Positions 36,323-47,702 of a stretch of 64,000 nucleotides of DNA are shown piece by piece (position 1 is the stretch's first letter; the number at the start of each line of letters is the position of its first letter). Origin of the DNA: Salvia splendens (taxonomy: Eukaryota; Streptophyta; Magnoliopsida; Lamiales; Lamiaceae); contig NC_056036.1 of NCBI RefSeq assembly GCF_004379255.2, positions 806,001 to 870,000 of the forward strand, given 5' to 3'. Both the position numbers and the translations under genes were made by a program. The notes under the pieces were generated by a model, which saw nothing but the letters and a program-made list of their open reading frames with translations, was not told the origin of the DNA and did no database searches.

Positions 36323-36905
36323 TATATATATATATATATATAGAAATAAATTAAAATGGCAATTTACTGATCTGTTGAATTAAAATAAAAGAAGGAAATA
36401 ATAAAATTAGGGAAAAAAAGAAAAGGAGGAAAAGAAAAGATAATAACATTTCTCCTTAAACCTCCACACCTCTTCTCCGTTTACCCCTACAAAATCCGCC
36501 GCCACCGCCGCCGCCTCCATTCTCCGACGAGGCAAAGCTTAGCATCCATTCCCTCCCCCAATTTCACTACCCCATCAATTTCACCACGAATTGCTTGATT
36601 AATTTAACAGTGATGCTGAAGCTTAGAATCGCAAGGCAATCCAGATCCCTAATTCACCCTCCTCCCTCATGCATATCGAACCTGCCTACAGTAAGGGCAA
36701 GAATGGAAAATAGAGGACTTAACTTACTCGTACAACTCATGCATGTTTATAATCGGCACCCCAATGGTGAGATAGATATCTTGTGCAACTCTGTCTACAG
36801 TGCGGGCCGACCGGGCTATCTGCGGGCCAAACATGGAAACCAAACACTCGGTTAAAGTGTGTTATGAGGCTGAAACATGAAATAACATGGGAACCAAACG
36901 ACCCC

Positions 36906-38270
36906 TTATGAATTTCTTTGTAATGGTGACCTTGGTTGTATACTCCTTTCTGCAAATTTAATCATAAAAATTGTGATTCTTTTTTTTAAGCCATTGCATG
37001 GTTAATAAGATATATTCAAAATAGAGAGACTTTCCAAAATTTGAGTTAAACTAAAATTTATTATAAAATGACTTATTCTTCTCTTGGGGATTAAAGTTTT
37101 AGCCCGAGTTTCCCCTTCTCGGTTGAATCGATGTCGGGAGAATTGAATGATATCAGAACTCCACATTACTATTCCACTTCAATTTTTATTTTTCTGATAT
37201 GACAGTTGGTAAATCATGTGCCAACATGTTGTCAATGAATCAACCGATGTTGTTTATTCATATAGAAAAGGTCGTCGCGTGGTTGAAAAGATCAACAATC
37301 GGATTTTTTTTTTTGTGGGATAATTGCAAATAAATTTAAATTTTCTAGTTTTTAAACTAATTATTAGTGCGGGGCGGACTAAAATTTGAACGAACTTCAT
37401 AAATTTTCCACTAATTTGCTCCAATAAGAACTGTCAATTTTCTTTGAGAAAATATAAATGTATGCATGCTTTCCTCATGATGTCCATTCGAAATTAATTT
37501 CTGGTGCAACTGCCTCATAAAATTGCATCACTATTATGCTTCAATATCCACAATTCAAGGCTTTTTATAAGGAAAAAGTATATGGTTCTATTGTCATTTA
37601 CGTAAGTAGATTGCTTTATTTCTGTATAAGTTTATAGTAATTTACTAATTATAGTTAATATGGTGTATTAAATTTTAAAATTATAAACGGACTAATTATA
37701 GTCTTAATTAAATATATATTTTAATCTTTCTTATTTATCATCCAGAATTAAAGAAAAAATTAAGTGGTCTCAGTATACCACGGTAGAAAGTATATGTGGT
37801 ATGCCTTGCTAATAGTATTTTGGCCATGTCTCATTAGATTTGAAGATTTTCCATAGATATTACATTCCAACCAACTTCATCTTCGTTTTATTTAACAACT
37901 TCATTCATCATTATTACGTACAGTATATGAATTTCATCCCAAATGCCATACTAAAAATATCTAAACAATGATACTCCTTCTGTCCTGAGGTAGTATAATA
38001 TCTTGTTCATATTTTCGGTATAATAAATGACATCGCTTAACTCATTAATTGTAACACATCCAGTAAAAAAATTTCGCCTGCCATATCAAATACGATTTCC
38101 CCAATTATTTTCGTCACGCAAACAAATCCAAACTTTATTATTCATCGAACTTATTTTGAAAGTTGCGTGACTAATCAGAATGGCCAAATTTCATTACTTT
38201 CCCCTCAGATTTTGTTCATTTGGGACTATACATGTAATACTACTATCTTATTCCATTAATTATTACAAAG
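36906..38270. other. Intergenic DNA upstream of the VIT-like gene
   Basis: AT-rich DNA with no gene or repeat that I can support. The distal promoter of the VIT-like gene lies at its right end. Confidence 0.4.
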
Positions 38271-38301
38271 GTGGACATGAGTAATCCCATGATCTCCTCA
38301 T

Positions 38302-38310
38302 CTATAAATA
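38302..38310 (+). promoter_or_regulatory. Probable TATA box of the VIT-like gene
   Basis: CTATAAATA lies about 115 bp upstream of the chosen ATG at 38424. It is downstream of the first in-frame ATG at 38271, which argues that the upstream 51 codons are not translated. Confidence 0.65.
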
Positions 38311-38423
38311 ACCATTTGTTGGAGGCGTGTGTCCACCACACTCACCTTTGCTTACTCCATCAAAACACAAACCATTCTTCTCTTCCTTCTTCTTGTTTTC
38401 AATTCAACTCCAATTTTTTTTCC

Positions 38424-39032
38424 ATGGCTTCCAAGCTCCCCACCGCCCCCGCCCCGGAGCCCCTCGACGTCGAAAACCTCGAAGAATTCGACTACTCCAC
38501 GCGCTCCCAGTGGCTCCGCGCGGCCGTCCTCGGCGCCAACGACGGCCTCGTCTCCACCGCCTCCCTCATGATGGGCGTCGGCGCCGTCAAGCAGGATGTC
38601 AAGGCCATGATCCTCACGGGCTTCGCCGGCCTCGTCGCCGGCGCCTGCTCCATGGCCATCGGCGAGTTCGTCTCCGTCTACTCCCAGCGCGACATCGAGC
38701 TAGCGCAGATGAAGCGCGACTCGGCCGGAGAGGAAGGCGACAAGCTGGAGGGGCTGCCGAAGCCGATGCAGGCGGCGGCGGCGTCGGCGCTGGCGTTTTC
38801 CGTCGGAGCGATGGTGCCGCTGCTGGCGGCGAGCTTTGTGAGGGAGTATAGGGTGAGGGTGGGGGTGGTGGTGGCGGCGGTGACGGTGGCGCTGGCGGCT
38901 TTCGGGTGGCTCGGGGCGGTGCTCGGGAGGGCGCCGGTGGCGAGGTCGGCGGCGAGGGTTTTGATCGGAGGGTGGCTGGCGATGGCGGTCACGTTTGGAC
39001 TTACTAAGTTGATTGGATCAAATGGGTTGTGA
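38424..39032 (+). CDS. Vacuolar iron transporter homologue (VTL/nodulin-21-like)
   Basis: Single exon, 202 residues. The start is the ATG in TTTCCATGGCTTCC, chosen because the TATA box at 38302 lies downstream of the earlier in-frame ATG at 38271. After a Pro/Glu-rich N-terminus comes the family block WLRAAVLGANDGLVSTASLM in the first membrane helix, then TGFAGLVAGACSMAIGEFVS in the second. The linker is short and charged (YSQRDIELAQMKRDSAGEEG) and lacks the long cytosolic metal-binding helical domain of true VIT1 proteins, as is usual for VTL proteins. Three further hydrophobic helices follow (ALAFSVGAMVPLLAASF; VVVAAVTVALAAFGWLGAVL; VLIGGWLAMAVTFGLTKLIG). VTLs move Fe or Mn into vacuoles and are often iron-regulated. 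The ORF is strongly GC-rich at third positions against AT-rich surroundings, as in many intronless plant genes. Confidence 0.93.
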   Translation: MASKLPTAPAPEPLDVENLEEFDYSTRSQWLRAAVLGANDGLVSTASLMMGVGAVKQDVKAMILTGFAGLVAGACSMAIGEFVSVYSQRDIELAQMKRDSAGEEGDKLEGLPKPMQAAAASALAFSVGAMVPLLAASFVREYRVRVGVVVAAVTVALAAFGWLGAVLGRAPVARSAARVLIGGWLAMAVTFGLTKLIGSNGL

Positions 39033-39417
39033 TTTTTTTCGGGCTAAATAAACTGAAAAAAATACTAGTGTGTTGATATGTTTTAAAAATTGGATATAAG
39101 TCCGCTGGTTTGATCGGTTAAATCGTGAACTGGTTAAATCGTGAACTGGATCAGTCTGATTAAATGATAAAAATTCAGATCGTTTTGGATCGGGAAAATC
39201 GATCAGTTTGATCGTGAATCATAGGCCGGTTGAACTAATGGAATGTACAAATTTATGTGATTAATTTTGTTTACTTTTGGCTTTATGATTCATATGGAAT
39301 TATGGATTAGTATTTATGCAAAGGAATTAGATTCTGATCTGGGCATATAAATAAATATAAAAGAAAAATAAATTGGTAAAGTAAAGTTTGTTCGTTTCAT
39401 ATTTTTAAAAGATATTA
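39033..39417. other. 3' flank of the VIT-like gene
   Basis: 3' UTR and AT-rich flank. At 39115-39150 a short tandem repeat occurs (GGTTAAATCGTGAACTGG, partly repeated). No gene seen. Confidence 0.4.
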
Positions 39418-39668
39418 CTCCCTCCGTCCGCCATTAAGAGTCTCATTTCTTGGCAGCACAGGTTTTAAGAAATGTTAAGAAAAGTGTGTGAAAAAAGTTA
39501 GTGGAATAGGGGTCCCACTTGTATATATTAGTTTTCAATGAAATATGTGTGGAATGAGTTAGTGAAAGGTGAGACCCTTTTATCATTTATGGTAAATGTG
39601 AACCGAGACTCCTATTCGCAGACGGACTAAATTGAAAAAACGGGACTCCTATTCGCCGACGGAGGAAG
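39418..39668. mobile_element. Stowaway-like MITE
   Basis: Left end CTCCCTCCGTCCGCCATTAA; right end reads CGCCGACGGAGGAAG; TA on both sides. About 251 bp, non-coding. The right arm is internally duplicated (GACTCCTATTCGC twice). A degenerate partial relative lies at about 61487-61618. Confidence 0.8.
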
Positions 39669-39870
39669 TATTTTTTTACAAACTAAAAAATCACATGACC
39701 AACAAAACACCACAAGCAACAAGTCCAAACAAACAAGAACTAAAGAAAACTTTCAACACCAAAAACAAAATAACAATCGGAATTACACTCAAAATCAACA
39801 AAAGACACATAGATTGAGGCAATGCATAGACCTATAAGGAAAAGCAACCGCAAAACTAACTAGTGCCAAC

Positions 39871-39984
39871 CAACAACTAGAACACTTATAACAATAGTAG
39901 ACAAACAAGCAAGATAGTACAACAAACCAACAACTAGAACACCTCTAACAATAGTAGACAAACAAACAAGATAGTACAACAAAC
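39871..39984. repeat. 57-bp tandem duplication
   Basis: Two near-identical 57-bp copies starting CAACAACTAGAACAC and ending GATAGTACAACAAAC. Non-coding. Confidence 0.8.
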
Positions 39985-40993
39985 ATACGGTTATGTCATG
40001 AGTTTCCATATCATCACCAACTTCTAACATCCTTTTGGATTGTCAATCAACTCCCCAAGCCACTCTACCTAGCTCATCACCTGTCGTTGGTTCGAAAATA
40101 ATTATATTTAGGGTTTCATCTTAATAGTTCTGAATTCCATACACTTTTACCATTTTCTTTTGCCCACTTTGAATTTTCTTGTATTTTTGAATAATTCCAC
40201 ATTAACCAAACGATTTCTTCATTTTACTTACTGAAATTTCACGACATTTAAAAATATTTGTATACAAGTTTAGAGCTCTTTAATACAAAGACAAAAAAAT
40301 AATTTGGATATGAAGTTTAACGTGACTAGAAATCTACTTATTTGTAATGTTTCTACTTTTTCATTTAAAACTACAAAGTAGTGGTAAAGCTAATTAAAGT
40401 GGCGTAGACCAATTTTCCACGTAACAACCTGAGAAAGAAACTCGGCTAGATTGCTACAACGAATCACAATTTAGTTGGTAAGATACTTCTTCTCAAATTA
40501 ATTAATCAGAAATTTAAGCAATTGCAAAAAATGGTAATTCATATAATAAAGCTAAAAAATCAAAATAATAAACTATACACTTATTTCAAACATAATTTTT
40601 AAACACATTCTCATAACATAGGATTCTAAAAAGGAACAATATTTAAAATATTTTTTATACTCTTAAGAAAAGTGTATCTAAATTTATTGAAAGGTCGTTC
40701 GAATTACGAATATAGAGTAATAAATTTGCATAAGAAAAAGGACTCATGCAAAACTATTGTCGTATTTAATTTTATTTTTGATATTTTATGATTTAATGCA
40801 TTTTTTTTAAAATTTACTTTTTGCACTACATAACTACATAAGAATATTTATAATTAGACACATTAATGAAACCAATATATAGAGATCTGCTTAACGAATT
40901 CTGAATCTCTGATTGCTCAGCATAAGCCACATTAGTTTTTGCAATTACAGGTTTCTCTGCTGAATTTGTTGTAAAATCATCAGTTGCTCATCA
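39985..40993. other. Intergenic DNA and QCR6 leader
   Basis: AT-rich and without a recognisable gene until the QCR6 leader. No ATG stands in a position to start QCR6 in the last ~100 bases other than the split one at 40994. Confidence 0.4.
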
Positions 40994-42304
40994 ATGTAAG
41001 CATATATGAAGCTTATTCTGACAGCGGAGATAATTTAATTTCTATTTTTCGGTATGATTTTTGTTGATTTGATTGAATTTCGCTGTTATGTGATGCAGGG
41101 AGGATGCTGTGGATCAGAAGAAGGCTCTTGAGGAATCCTGCAAATCTAGATGCACAAAGCCTTATGTTGAATACAAGGTGCTTGACGAAATGTTTTCAAG
41201 CTCTAACCTTTCCAGTTTGAATAATCTGTCTATCTATGATCTATCCATCTAGAAATTTTGAGTCTGTTATTTGAATTATTTTGCAGCAATGAGTGATAGC
41301 TAATTGAAGATATTTTATGATTAATCATTCGAAGAATTTGGAATGTGGAGAGAATGTGTTTGTCCAGATGTGCCTAATTATCTTTAAAATTTGTTTTCAA
41401 ACCATATTATGCTTCTCTCTATGTCTCATCATCATTCCTGTGATTGAAAGGCCTGGCATTGTATCACGAAAGCGTATAGCACATGCTACACATCGATTTC
41501 GATCAACCTTAAAATCAGATTGTATCTAATAGCGAATGTGTACATAAGGAGATATAGAAGTGTGAGGAAGCTCAAGGATTAGTTTTTTATTAGTATCAGT
41601 AATTATGAGAAGCATTCAGTTTTATCGTCGTCACTCATCCACTCCGCCCCCGGATAGTGCTGTCCAAGAGGGAAGGGCCCGACCTCTGTAACGGTGGAGA
41701 TGAAATTACAATTACGACATTTTAGTGTTCATTCTAAGCTGATAAGAAAGAAAGCAAACTCTGCTAATTATCTAACATTTTGTATGGCTAGATAACTCGT
41801 CTGCATTCAGCTCTAAAAGCTTCCTGATTCAATTCGGTAAAACTGTGTGATATTCTCAAGTGACCAACTAGCATTGACATTATATCTCCTTATGTATGTT
41901 TTCCTATTACTTGAAATAGATGCACAAATTTTTTGGTAGATTGACAAAATAGGTCAGTGTTATCATGTACTCAGTGGAATGGCTGGAAGTTCATCTTTCG
42001 AACCTCTTTTGCTCTTAAAATTGCGATTTTCCGTTCTGCCTTGTTTACTACGCAGACCTATCATGGCTACACAGACTGATGTTTTCTCTGTTGTGCTCAC
42101 AGCAATGTGTTAAGAGAGTTGACGGTGATGACTCTGGACAGAAGCACTGCACAGGGCAATACTTCGACTACTGGTCATGCGTAGACAAATGTGTAAGTTC
42201 TGTCAATTCTAATGTTTCGAATGCCAACTCTTTCCCATCCAATGCTCTCTGATGGTATTATCTGAACATAGGTTGCACCGAAGCTCTTTCAGGAGCTGAA
42301 GTGA
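40994..42304 (+). CDS. QCR6: Cytochrome bc1 complex subunit 6 (hinge protein), start codon split by an intron
   Basis: Four coding exons: 40994-40995 (AT only), 41099-41177, 42103-42192 and 42272-42304. They total 204 nt, 67 residues, matching the ~69-residue plant QCR6 family. Splicing AT to GGAGGATGCTG makes ATG GAG GAT GCT; no in-frame methionine exists in exon 2. Exon 2 ends in ESCKSRCTKPYVEYK. Exon 3 holds CVKRVDGDDSGQKHCTGQYF and DYWSCVDKC. Exon 4 is VAPKLFQELK and stop. The conserved cysteines form two disulfides in a helical hairpin. The protein sits on the intermembrane-space side of mitochondrial complex III and helps cytochrome c1 dock cytochrome c. All four junctions fit GT-AG (donors CAATGTAAGC, AAGGTGCTT, TGTGTAAGT). 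Confidence 0.9.
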
Positions 42305-45300
42305 GTGCATGGTGGTGCTCTAGCCTCGCCCGTTTCTTGCGCGCGTAAACTCTTTGCTGCTTCCGGCTAGCTCTTATAATCTAAATGCCAGTTAGCTGCT
42401 CTGTTGTTAACAAAACTTAGGCATTCCAGAATAAGTTTTGGTGCATTTGTTGAGTACATTAAGTTATTAAATTTAGAGTAATGAAATAAAGATTGGATCA
42501 ACCATCAGTTTCTATGACCATAACGTTCATAACATTGTCTTTTTTTTATAGTTAAATCAATTGAATATCAACAAATGTGTTGTGTACATCATACTCTCGG
42601 GCATACCTGAGGAAGCATGCCAGCAAGGACAGGCTAAACAACTAATCAAACACAAAGAAACTCGGGCAGGCCCAATAACGAAAATACATAAAAAACCTCA
42701 ATAATGAAAAGGAGCACCAAAGTGAGTCCACCATCTAAGCCTAGTATGGGCGGGCCTCATCAAAGCCCATTGAGGGAAAAACCCTTATGCGTCTTTGGTT
42801 AATGACGCATTTTTTTAAGTGATTAGTATTTGATAAAAATGAGTTATTCTAAACATTTATTTTTGGCAAATACATATTACTCTTATTGTCTATGTTTATC
42901 ACCCTCGATTACTTTAAAATCAACACAAACTTTAAAAAATTAAATTCAATAAAAAATTAAATGCATCAATCCATATTATAAATATAATTAAAAATTATCT
43001 TTAGCCCTATCAAATTAATGCCCACAATATAAAAGTAGGAGAGTTCCTATTATTTTTTAAAAAAAATTCCACTCTTTTTATTTGAATTGAACCTTTCATA
43101 TCTGTATAATTGCATGCATAGTTCAATGATAATTGATAATCAATTTGACAAATATTTATATGAACGCATATTGTTTGCACAACGACGGGTATATCTATCA
43201 TTTTTCTTTGTTGAAAAGGTTTGGTTTTTGTAAATCATTTGGCAGACCAATCATATTTCTTGTCACAATTTATAAAATGTAATCATTTGTTACCTACCTA
43301 CCACCACGTTAGGTTGCAGCGATTTCTTCGAAGTGTGACCCTTTTTGTCCCAATTTAACTTTTTTTTTTATCACAGTCTCCTCTCTCATTTTTGGCATCT
43401 TCTACGGAGCAATGAATTATAATGTTGTTGTAAATTTATAATTTCTGCATAAGTTAGAAAAATTATCAACCAAGATTAATACTTTAGCCATTCACATTAC
43501 ATAAGACATGTGAATATTTCAATAATGAGGTTGCATGTGATATTGAAACCTCTTCTTGTCCCATTTTGACAAATTGGTGATCCTAACTCCTCCATTTTTA
43601 TAAGCCCTTTAGAGAAATTAAATTTCATAAATCTGCAAAACACGTAACAACATTAGGAGACTTTGGAGGTTCAAAAAGTTAAACGGGACATACATCTTCG
43701 TTCATGCCCCCTATATATCAACATTTGCAATCACTCAAAAATATACCTTCGAAAAAAAGTTGGAAAATACTACCCCTGCTTTTTAATTGATTTTCAAAAG
43801 AACGTCAAATGTTTAGTTAAATATTATCCAATAGCTCAAATTCATTTTACATTTATCGAATTCGCTCCCGGTATGAAATATGCTAATGAAATCAAAGAGT
43901 GAGACTTGTTTTTTCAATGATAAACAAGAATATTAAATATACAGTGTTGGGATTAACATATACTACTCCTAGTGGAATGTGGTGAATACTATCAAAAACG
44001 GTAAAAGTGAAAGGTGACAAATTTTTAGGGACGGACGAAAAAAGAAATAAGTGGCAAATTTTCAGGGACGGAGGGAGTATAAGTTTTTTTTTATTGGAAT
44101 ATGGTTAGTAATAGTAGACACTCAAAGTAAACACTGAAGTTGTCAAAAGTGTTGGCCCAATCCAAGCTAGTGGATGTGTTATTTTTTCAATTCTCATCAA
44201 TTTTGCGAACCGAGTCCGGCCCGAAATCATTTTGTGAAATATATATTGTGGGTGGAGTTGGAGCCGTTGGTCTGGCTAGAATTTCGGGCCGAATTGACTC
44301 CTCCTCCTTATGGCGACTTGCCGTAGTCGAAATTAGACTAAATCAGGCCACTTTTGACAACCCTGGTAAACACTTGGTGTTTATTCTTACTTGGGACCAA
44401 TTTCAAAATAGTTTTCTTGAGTTAGAATCAATTTCAAAAATGAGTTCTGCTTTATCAATCTAAAGATGATTTGCTAATAAATGTTAGAGAGATATTAACA
44501 TACGTGAACAATTTGGATATCCTGAAAGGCGTGAAAACACTTTCAGATCAAATCAATTTGACGGTTTTACCAATATTTGATCGGATACAATTCAAGTTTC
44601 GAAGATATTCGTACGTTGATTATGTTATGTCTTTTTTAACCCAGAAATCGATCATAAGAAGAGGCTGAAAACGAAGAATCGCGTCTTTTCGTTTCACAAC
44701 TGTTTTTAACAGTTTTTGGCGGGAATAATAAATTGCAAAATAGTCAACCCCAGCCAGGGGCACTGCCCCCGAACCCCATCTAATCATAACGAATTCAAAT
44801 AAGTGTACACTCTGTACTTTCAACTTATTTGATGTCTCATTATGATCACGTTGATCAATCAAATTAATCTAATTACACTAAAATATCCAACAATAAACCA
44901 ATTACAATTGAAATTTTGGCAAGACCTTTGCATCTTAGTAGTACTAATAAATAAAATCAATAGTAGTTCTAAATTAGACCTAAATGTGTTCAACGATGAA
45001 GAGAACAAGTCTTTGGTTGTTAACTTTCCAAGTCCATTTCATTATAAATTTATTAATCTTATAAACTACGTTGTGTTACTCAAGCTTGGCCACCTACCAC
45101 CTACAAAATTAATGAATTACTTTCAAGCTAAGATTTTGGAAAAATAATTATTGTGCATATCACAACTCTGACTTTGCATTGAATCAGGTCTGGTAGCTTG
45201 TAGCAATATTAATTTATTATTACTGCTTGGCTCGAAATTTAGTGACGGATGGAGGTGGGGTCGGACGTCCCACCGTGGACCCATGCGCACCGTCGTAAAT

Positions 45301-45745
45301 CCTGCCTCAATGATTCTCGTTTCTACTAATTATGTAATTTTGGATTGAAGAACAATATTTCAATAACATATCTAAGGTTAATAGTTTATTAATTTAGATT
45401 CATTGCAATAATAAGTATTGATTTGATGTGAGTACTAAACACTATATAAATTTGGTCAAATAAAACACTCCATTGAATTTGAAATAAAGAAAAAGATGAA
45501 ACATCAGTTGCAACATATCCATTCCAAACATGATAGTAACAGATAAAAAGATGTAAAAAGTTCATTGCAACCAAAATATTACTACAAGGACTTCTACTGA
45601 GTACTGAAGAATACATATACTATAAGATAAATTACACTGTAAACATTCCAAACCACAACTAAGACCTTAGAGAAAAACTTCACAACCTCAAAACTGCAAA
45701 CCAAATAGTCGACACGAAAAACTGAACGATACCTCGATCAACGTC
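42305..45745. other. Long intergenic stretch between QCR6 and actin
   Basis: 3.4 kb with no supported gene. A Stowaway-type right end (GGGACGGAGGGAGTA) lies at about 44064-44078 without a clear left partner. At about 44738-44775 CCAGCCAGGGGCACTGCCCC is a self-complementary GC-rich motif of the kind seen near the ends of plant retroelements. Around 44145-44370 there are open but unrecognised fragments. The actin 3' UTR (minus strand) probably covers roughly 45600-45745. Confidence 0.4.
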
Positions 45746-47074
45746 TTAGAAGCATTTCCTGTGAACAATCGCAGGACCCGACTCATCATACTCTGCCTTC
45801 GCTATCCACATCTACACGAATATCAAAACCGAAAATCGGAATGTTTGGCAAAATCTCAAGCAGTGATAATAGGCATAGATTAACTAAAGAGAGCACGAAA
45901 CGAACCTGCTGGAAAGTACTCAGGGATGCTAGGATCGATCCGCCTATCCAGACGCTGTACTTCCTCTCAGCGGGTGCAACCACCTTAATCTTCATGCTGC
46001 TCGGAGAAAGGGCCGTTATCTCCTTGCTCATCCTCTCCGCGATGCCAGGGAACATGGTTGATCCGCCACTGAGAACGATGTTTCCATAGAGATCCTTCCT
46101 GATATCCACGTCACACTTCATGATGGAGTTGTAGGTCGTTTCGTGGATCCCGGCAGCTTCCATCCCAACCAGTGATGGCTGGAACAGAACCTCCGGGCAG
46201 CGGAACCTCTCAGCACCAATGGTGATGACCTGTCCATCGGGAAGCTCGTAGCTCTTCTCCACGGAAGAGCTGCTTTTCGATGTCTCTGTTTCCTGCTCGA
46301 AATCAAGTGCAACGTACGCAAGCTTCTCCTTCACATCACGGACAATTTCTCGCTCAGCGGTTGTGGTGAACATGTAGCCTCTCTCGGTAAGGATCTTCAT
46401 GAGATGGTCAGTGAGATCGCGGCCAGCGAGATCCAACCTCAGTATAGCGTGGGGAAGCGCGTAGCCTTCGTATATAGGAACCGTGTGGCTCACGCCATCA
46501 CCAGAGTCGAGCACGATACCTGTGGTGCGACCACTGGCATAAAGTGAGAGGACGGCCTGGATAGCGACGTACATGGCCGGGGCATTGAAGGTCTCGAACA
46601 TGATTTGAGTCATTTTCTCTCTGTTTGCCTTCGGGTTGAGAGGTGCCTCGGTGAGCATAACAGGGTGTTCGTCAGGAGCAACACGAAGCTCGTTGTAGAA
46701 CGTGTGGTGCCAGATCTTCTCCATGTCGTCCCAGTTGCTCACTATACCGTGCTCAATGGGGTACTTCAACGTGAGAATACCTCGTTTCGACTGAGCTTCA
46801 TCCCCTACATAAGCATCCTTTTGACCCATCCCGACCATCACTCCTGTGTGCCGGGGTCGGCCTACAATGCTCGGGAACACTGCCCTCGGAGCATCATCAC
46901 CAGCAAAGCCAGCCTGTGTAGCACGATAAATAAACAACAAAAGGACACTCAAGCAAAGCTAAAATCATTGCTAAACCCAATTTATGCAAATCAATAAAGC
47001 AAATAATTGCTCACCTTCACCATTCCGGTACCATTGTCAACAACAAGGGGTTGAATATCCTCTCCATCCGCCAT
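45746..47074 (-). CDS. ACT: Actin
   Basis: Three coding exons: 47015-47074, 45906-46913 and 45746-45811. They join to 377 residues, the exact plant actin length. Exon 1 is [20 protein letters not shown]; most plant actins I know have LVC here. Exon 2 carries the actin signatures [43 protein letters not shown]-site [13 protein letters not shown] and [15 protein letters not shown]. Exon 3 is [21 protein letters not shown], the universal C-terminus. Substitutions such as FNAPAMY, LTDHLMK and [15 protein letters not shown] are unusual but occur at variable positions. The intron that usually splits plant actin genes near codon 151-152 is absent: [13 protein letters not shown] is continuous in the DNA. 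Actin polymerises into cytoskeletal filaments. A leader intron occupies 47084-47596. Isoform class cannot be fixed from sequence alone. Confidence 0.97.
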
Positions 47075-47083
47075 CTCAATTTA

Positions 47084-47596
47084 CTGTAAAACAGAGGGCG
47101 TGAATGAGCGTATCTATTCAAACGAGTTAATCGATTCATATTCCTTTTCGAGAACTCCCAAGTTATACGAGTCATTTCCAGTTTTTGCCAAATATCAAAT
47201 CTTTTAATCTCTATAACCTTTATTCTTTCTCACGTTTTGACCATTCTCAGCATGTTTGATATCAAATTAAAAATCACATAAAACTAACGATCTTCTAAAT
47301 AATATTAACAAACATATAAACTGCAAAAATTATGTTAACAAAGAAACAGCCAAGGTTGCTTCCGTTACTTTTAAAACAACAAACACCGATTACTTTTTCA
47401 ACACTGCAGATCGGAAATTTGACGAGATTCTGCGATAAACAGTCCGAATTAAGCGAGTAAATTCATAAATATAGCGCGAAATTAACACAAAAGCAATACG
47501 CTGCGAAGACAACACGAATCAATAGATCGAACACGATTAACTGAAACGGAAACGATCAACTGAAAGTTATTGATAGATTTCGGTCTCGTAACTCAC
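47084..47596 (-). other. Leader intron of the actin gene
   Basis: The donor AATCGTAG|GTGAGT at 47596 and acceptor TTTTACAG at 47084 bound a 513-bp intron in the 5' UTR, 9 nt upstream of the ATG. Plant actin genes commonly carry such a leader intron, which often enhances expression. Confidence 0.75.
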
Positions 47597-47695
47597 CTAC
47601 GATTTGCTTCGAGAATCGAAAGTTTGAATACGTAAAGCATAGAAAATTAGCGAGCTGAATATTTGAAGAGAGAGAATGACAGTGAGAATGTTGCA

Positions 47696-47702
47696 TTTTA
47701 TA
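47696..47702 (-). promoter_or_regulatory. Probable TATA box of the actin gene
   Basis: TATAAAA on the minus strand, about 100 bp upstream of the leader-intron donor. This leaves room for a ~70-nt first non-coding exon. Confidence 0.65.

Larger units (their letters stand above)
32984..36905. mobile_element. Composite DNA-transposon region, possibly one PIF/Harbinger-type element with nested insertions
   Basis: The left end AGAGTCGTTTGGTT (32984) and the right end, read on the other strand as GGGGTCGTTTGGTT (36905), are inverted relatives. Each is bordered by TTA (32981-32983; 36906-36908), compatible with a 3-bp PIF/Harbinger duplication. CGTTTGGTT ends are common in plant MITEs, so these may be two independent elements. 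Between them lie two (TA)n-flanked elements (33292-35926, 35947-36322) and GC-rich pieces that look like captured coding fragments. One is at 33466-33645, where the plus strand reads MKTAFSPGDSLFFTDEGDDD then stops. The other is at 36480-36720, with MLKLRIARQSRSLIH, a mitochondrial-presequence-like peptide. Neither is recognised as a known family. Confidence 0.4.

Noticed and set aside
38271..38423. Upstream in-frame ATG extending the VIT-like protein by 51 residues
   Set aside because: A TATA box lies downstream of that ATG, the extension is low-quality sequence, and the family starts close to the later ATG.
38327..38992. Long alternative-frame ORFs over the VIT-like gene (plus and minus strands)
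   Set aside because: They are shadows caused by GC-rich third positions; the translations are Arg/Pro/Ala-rich and show no family.
44140..44463. 107-codon plus-strand ORF
   Set aside because: No recognisable domain, poor start context, no neighbouring exon; treated as intergenic.
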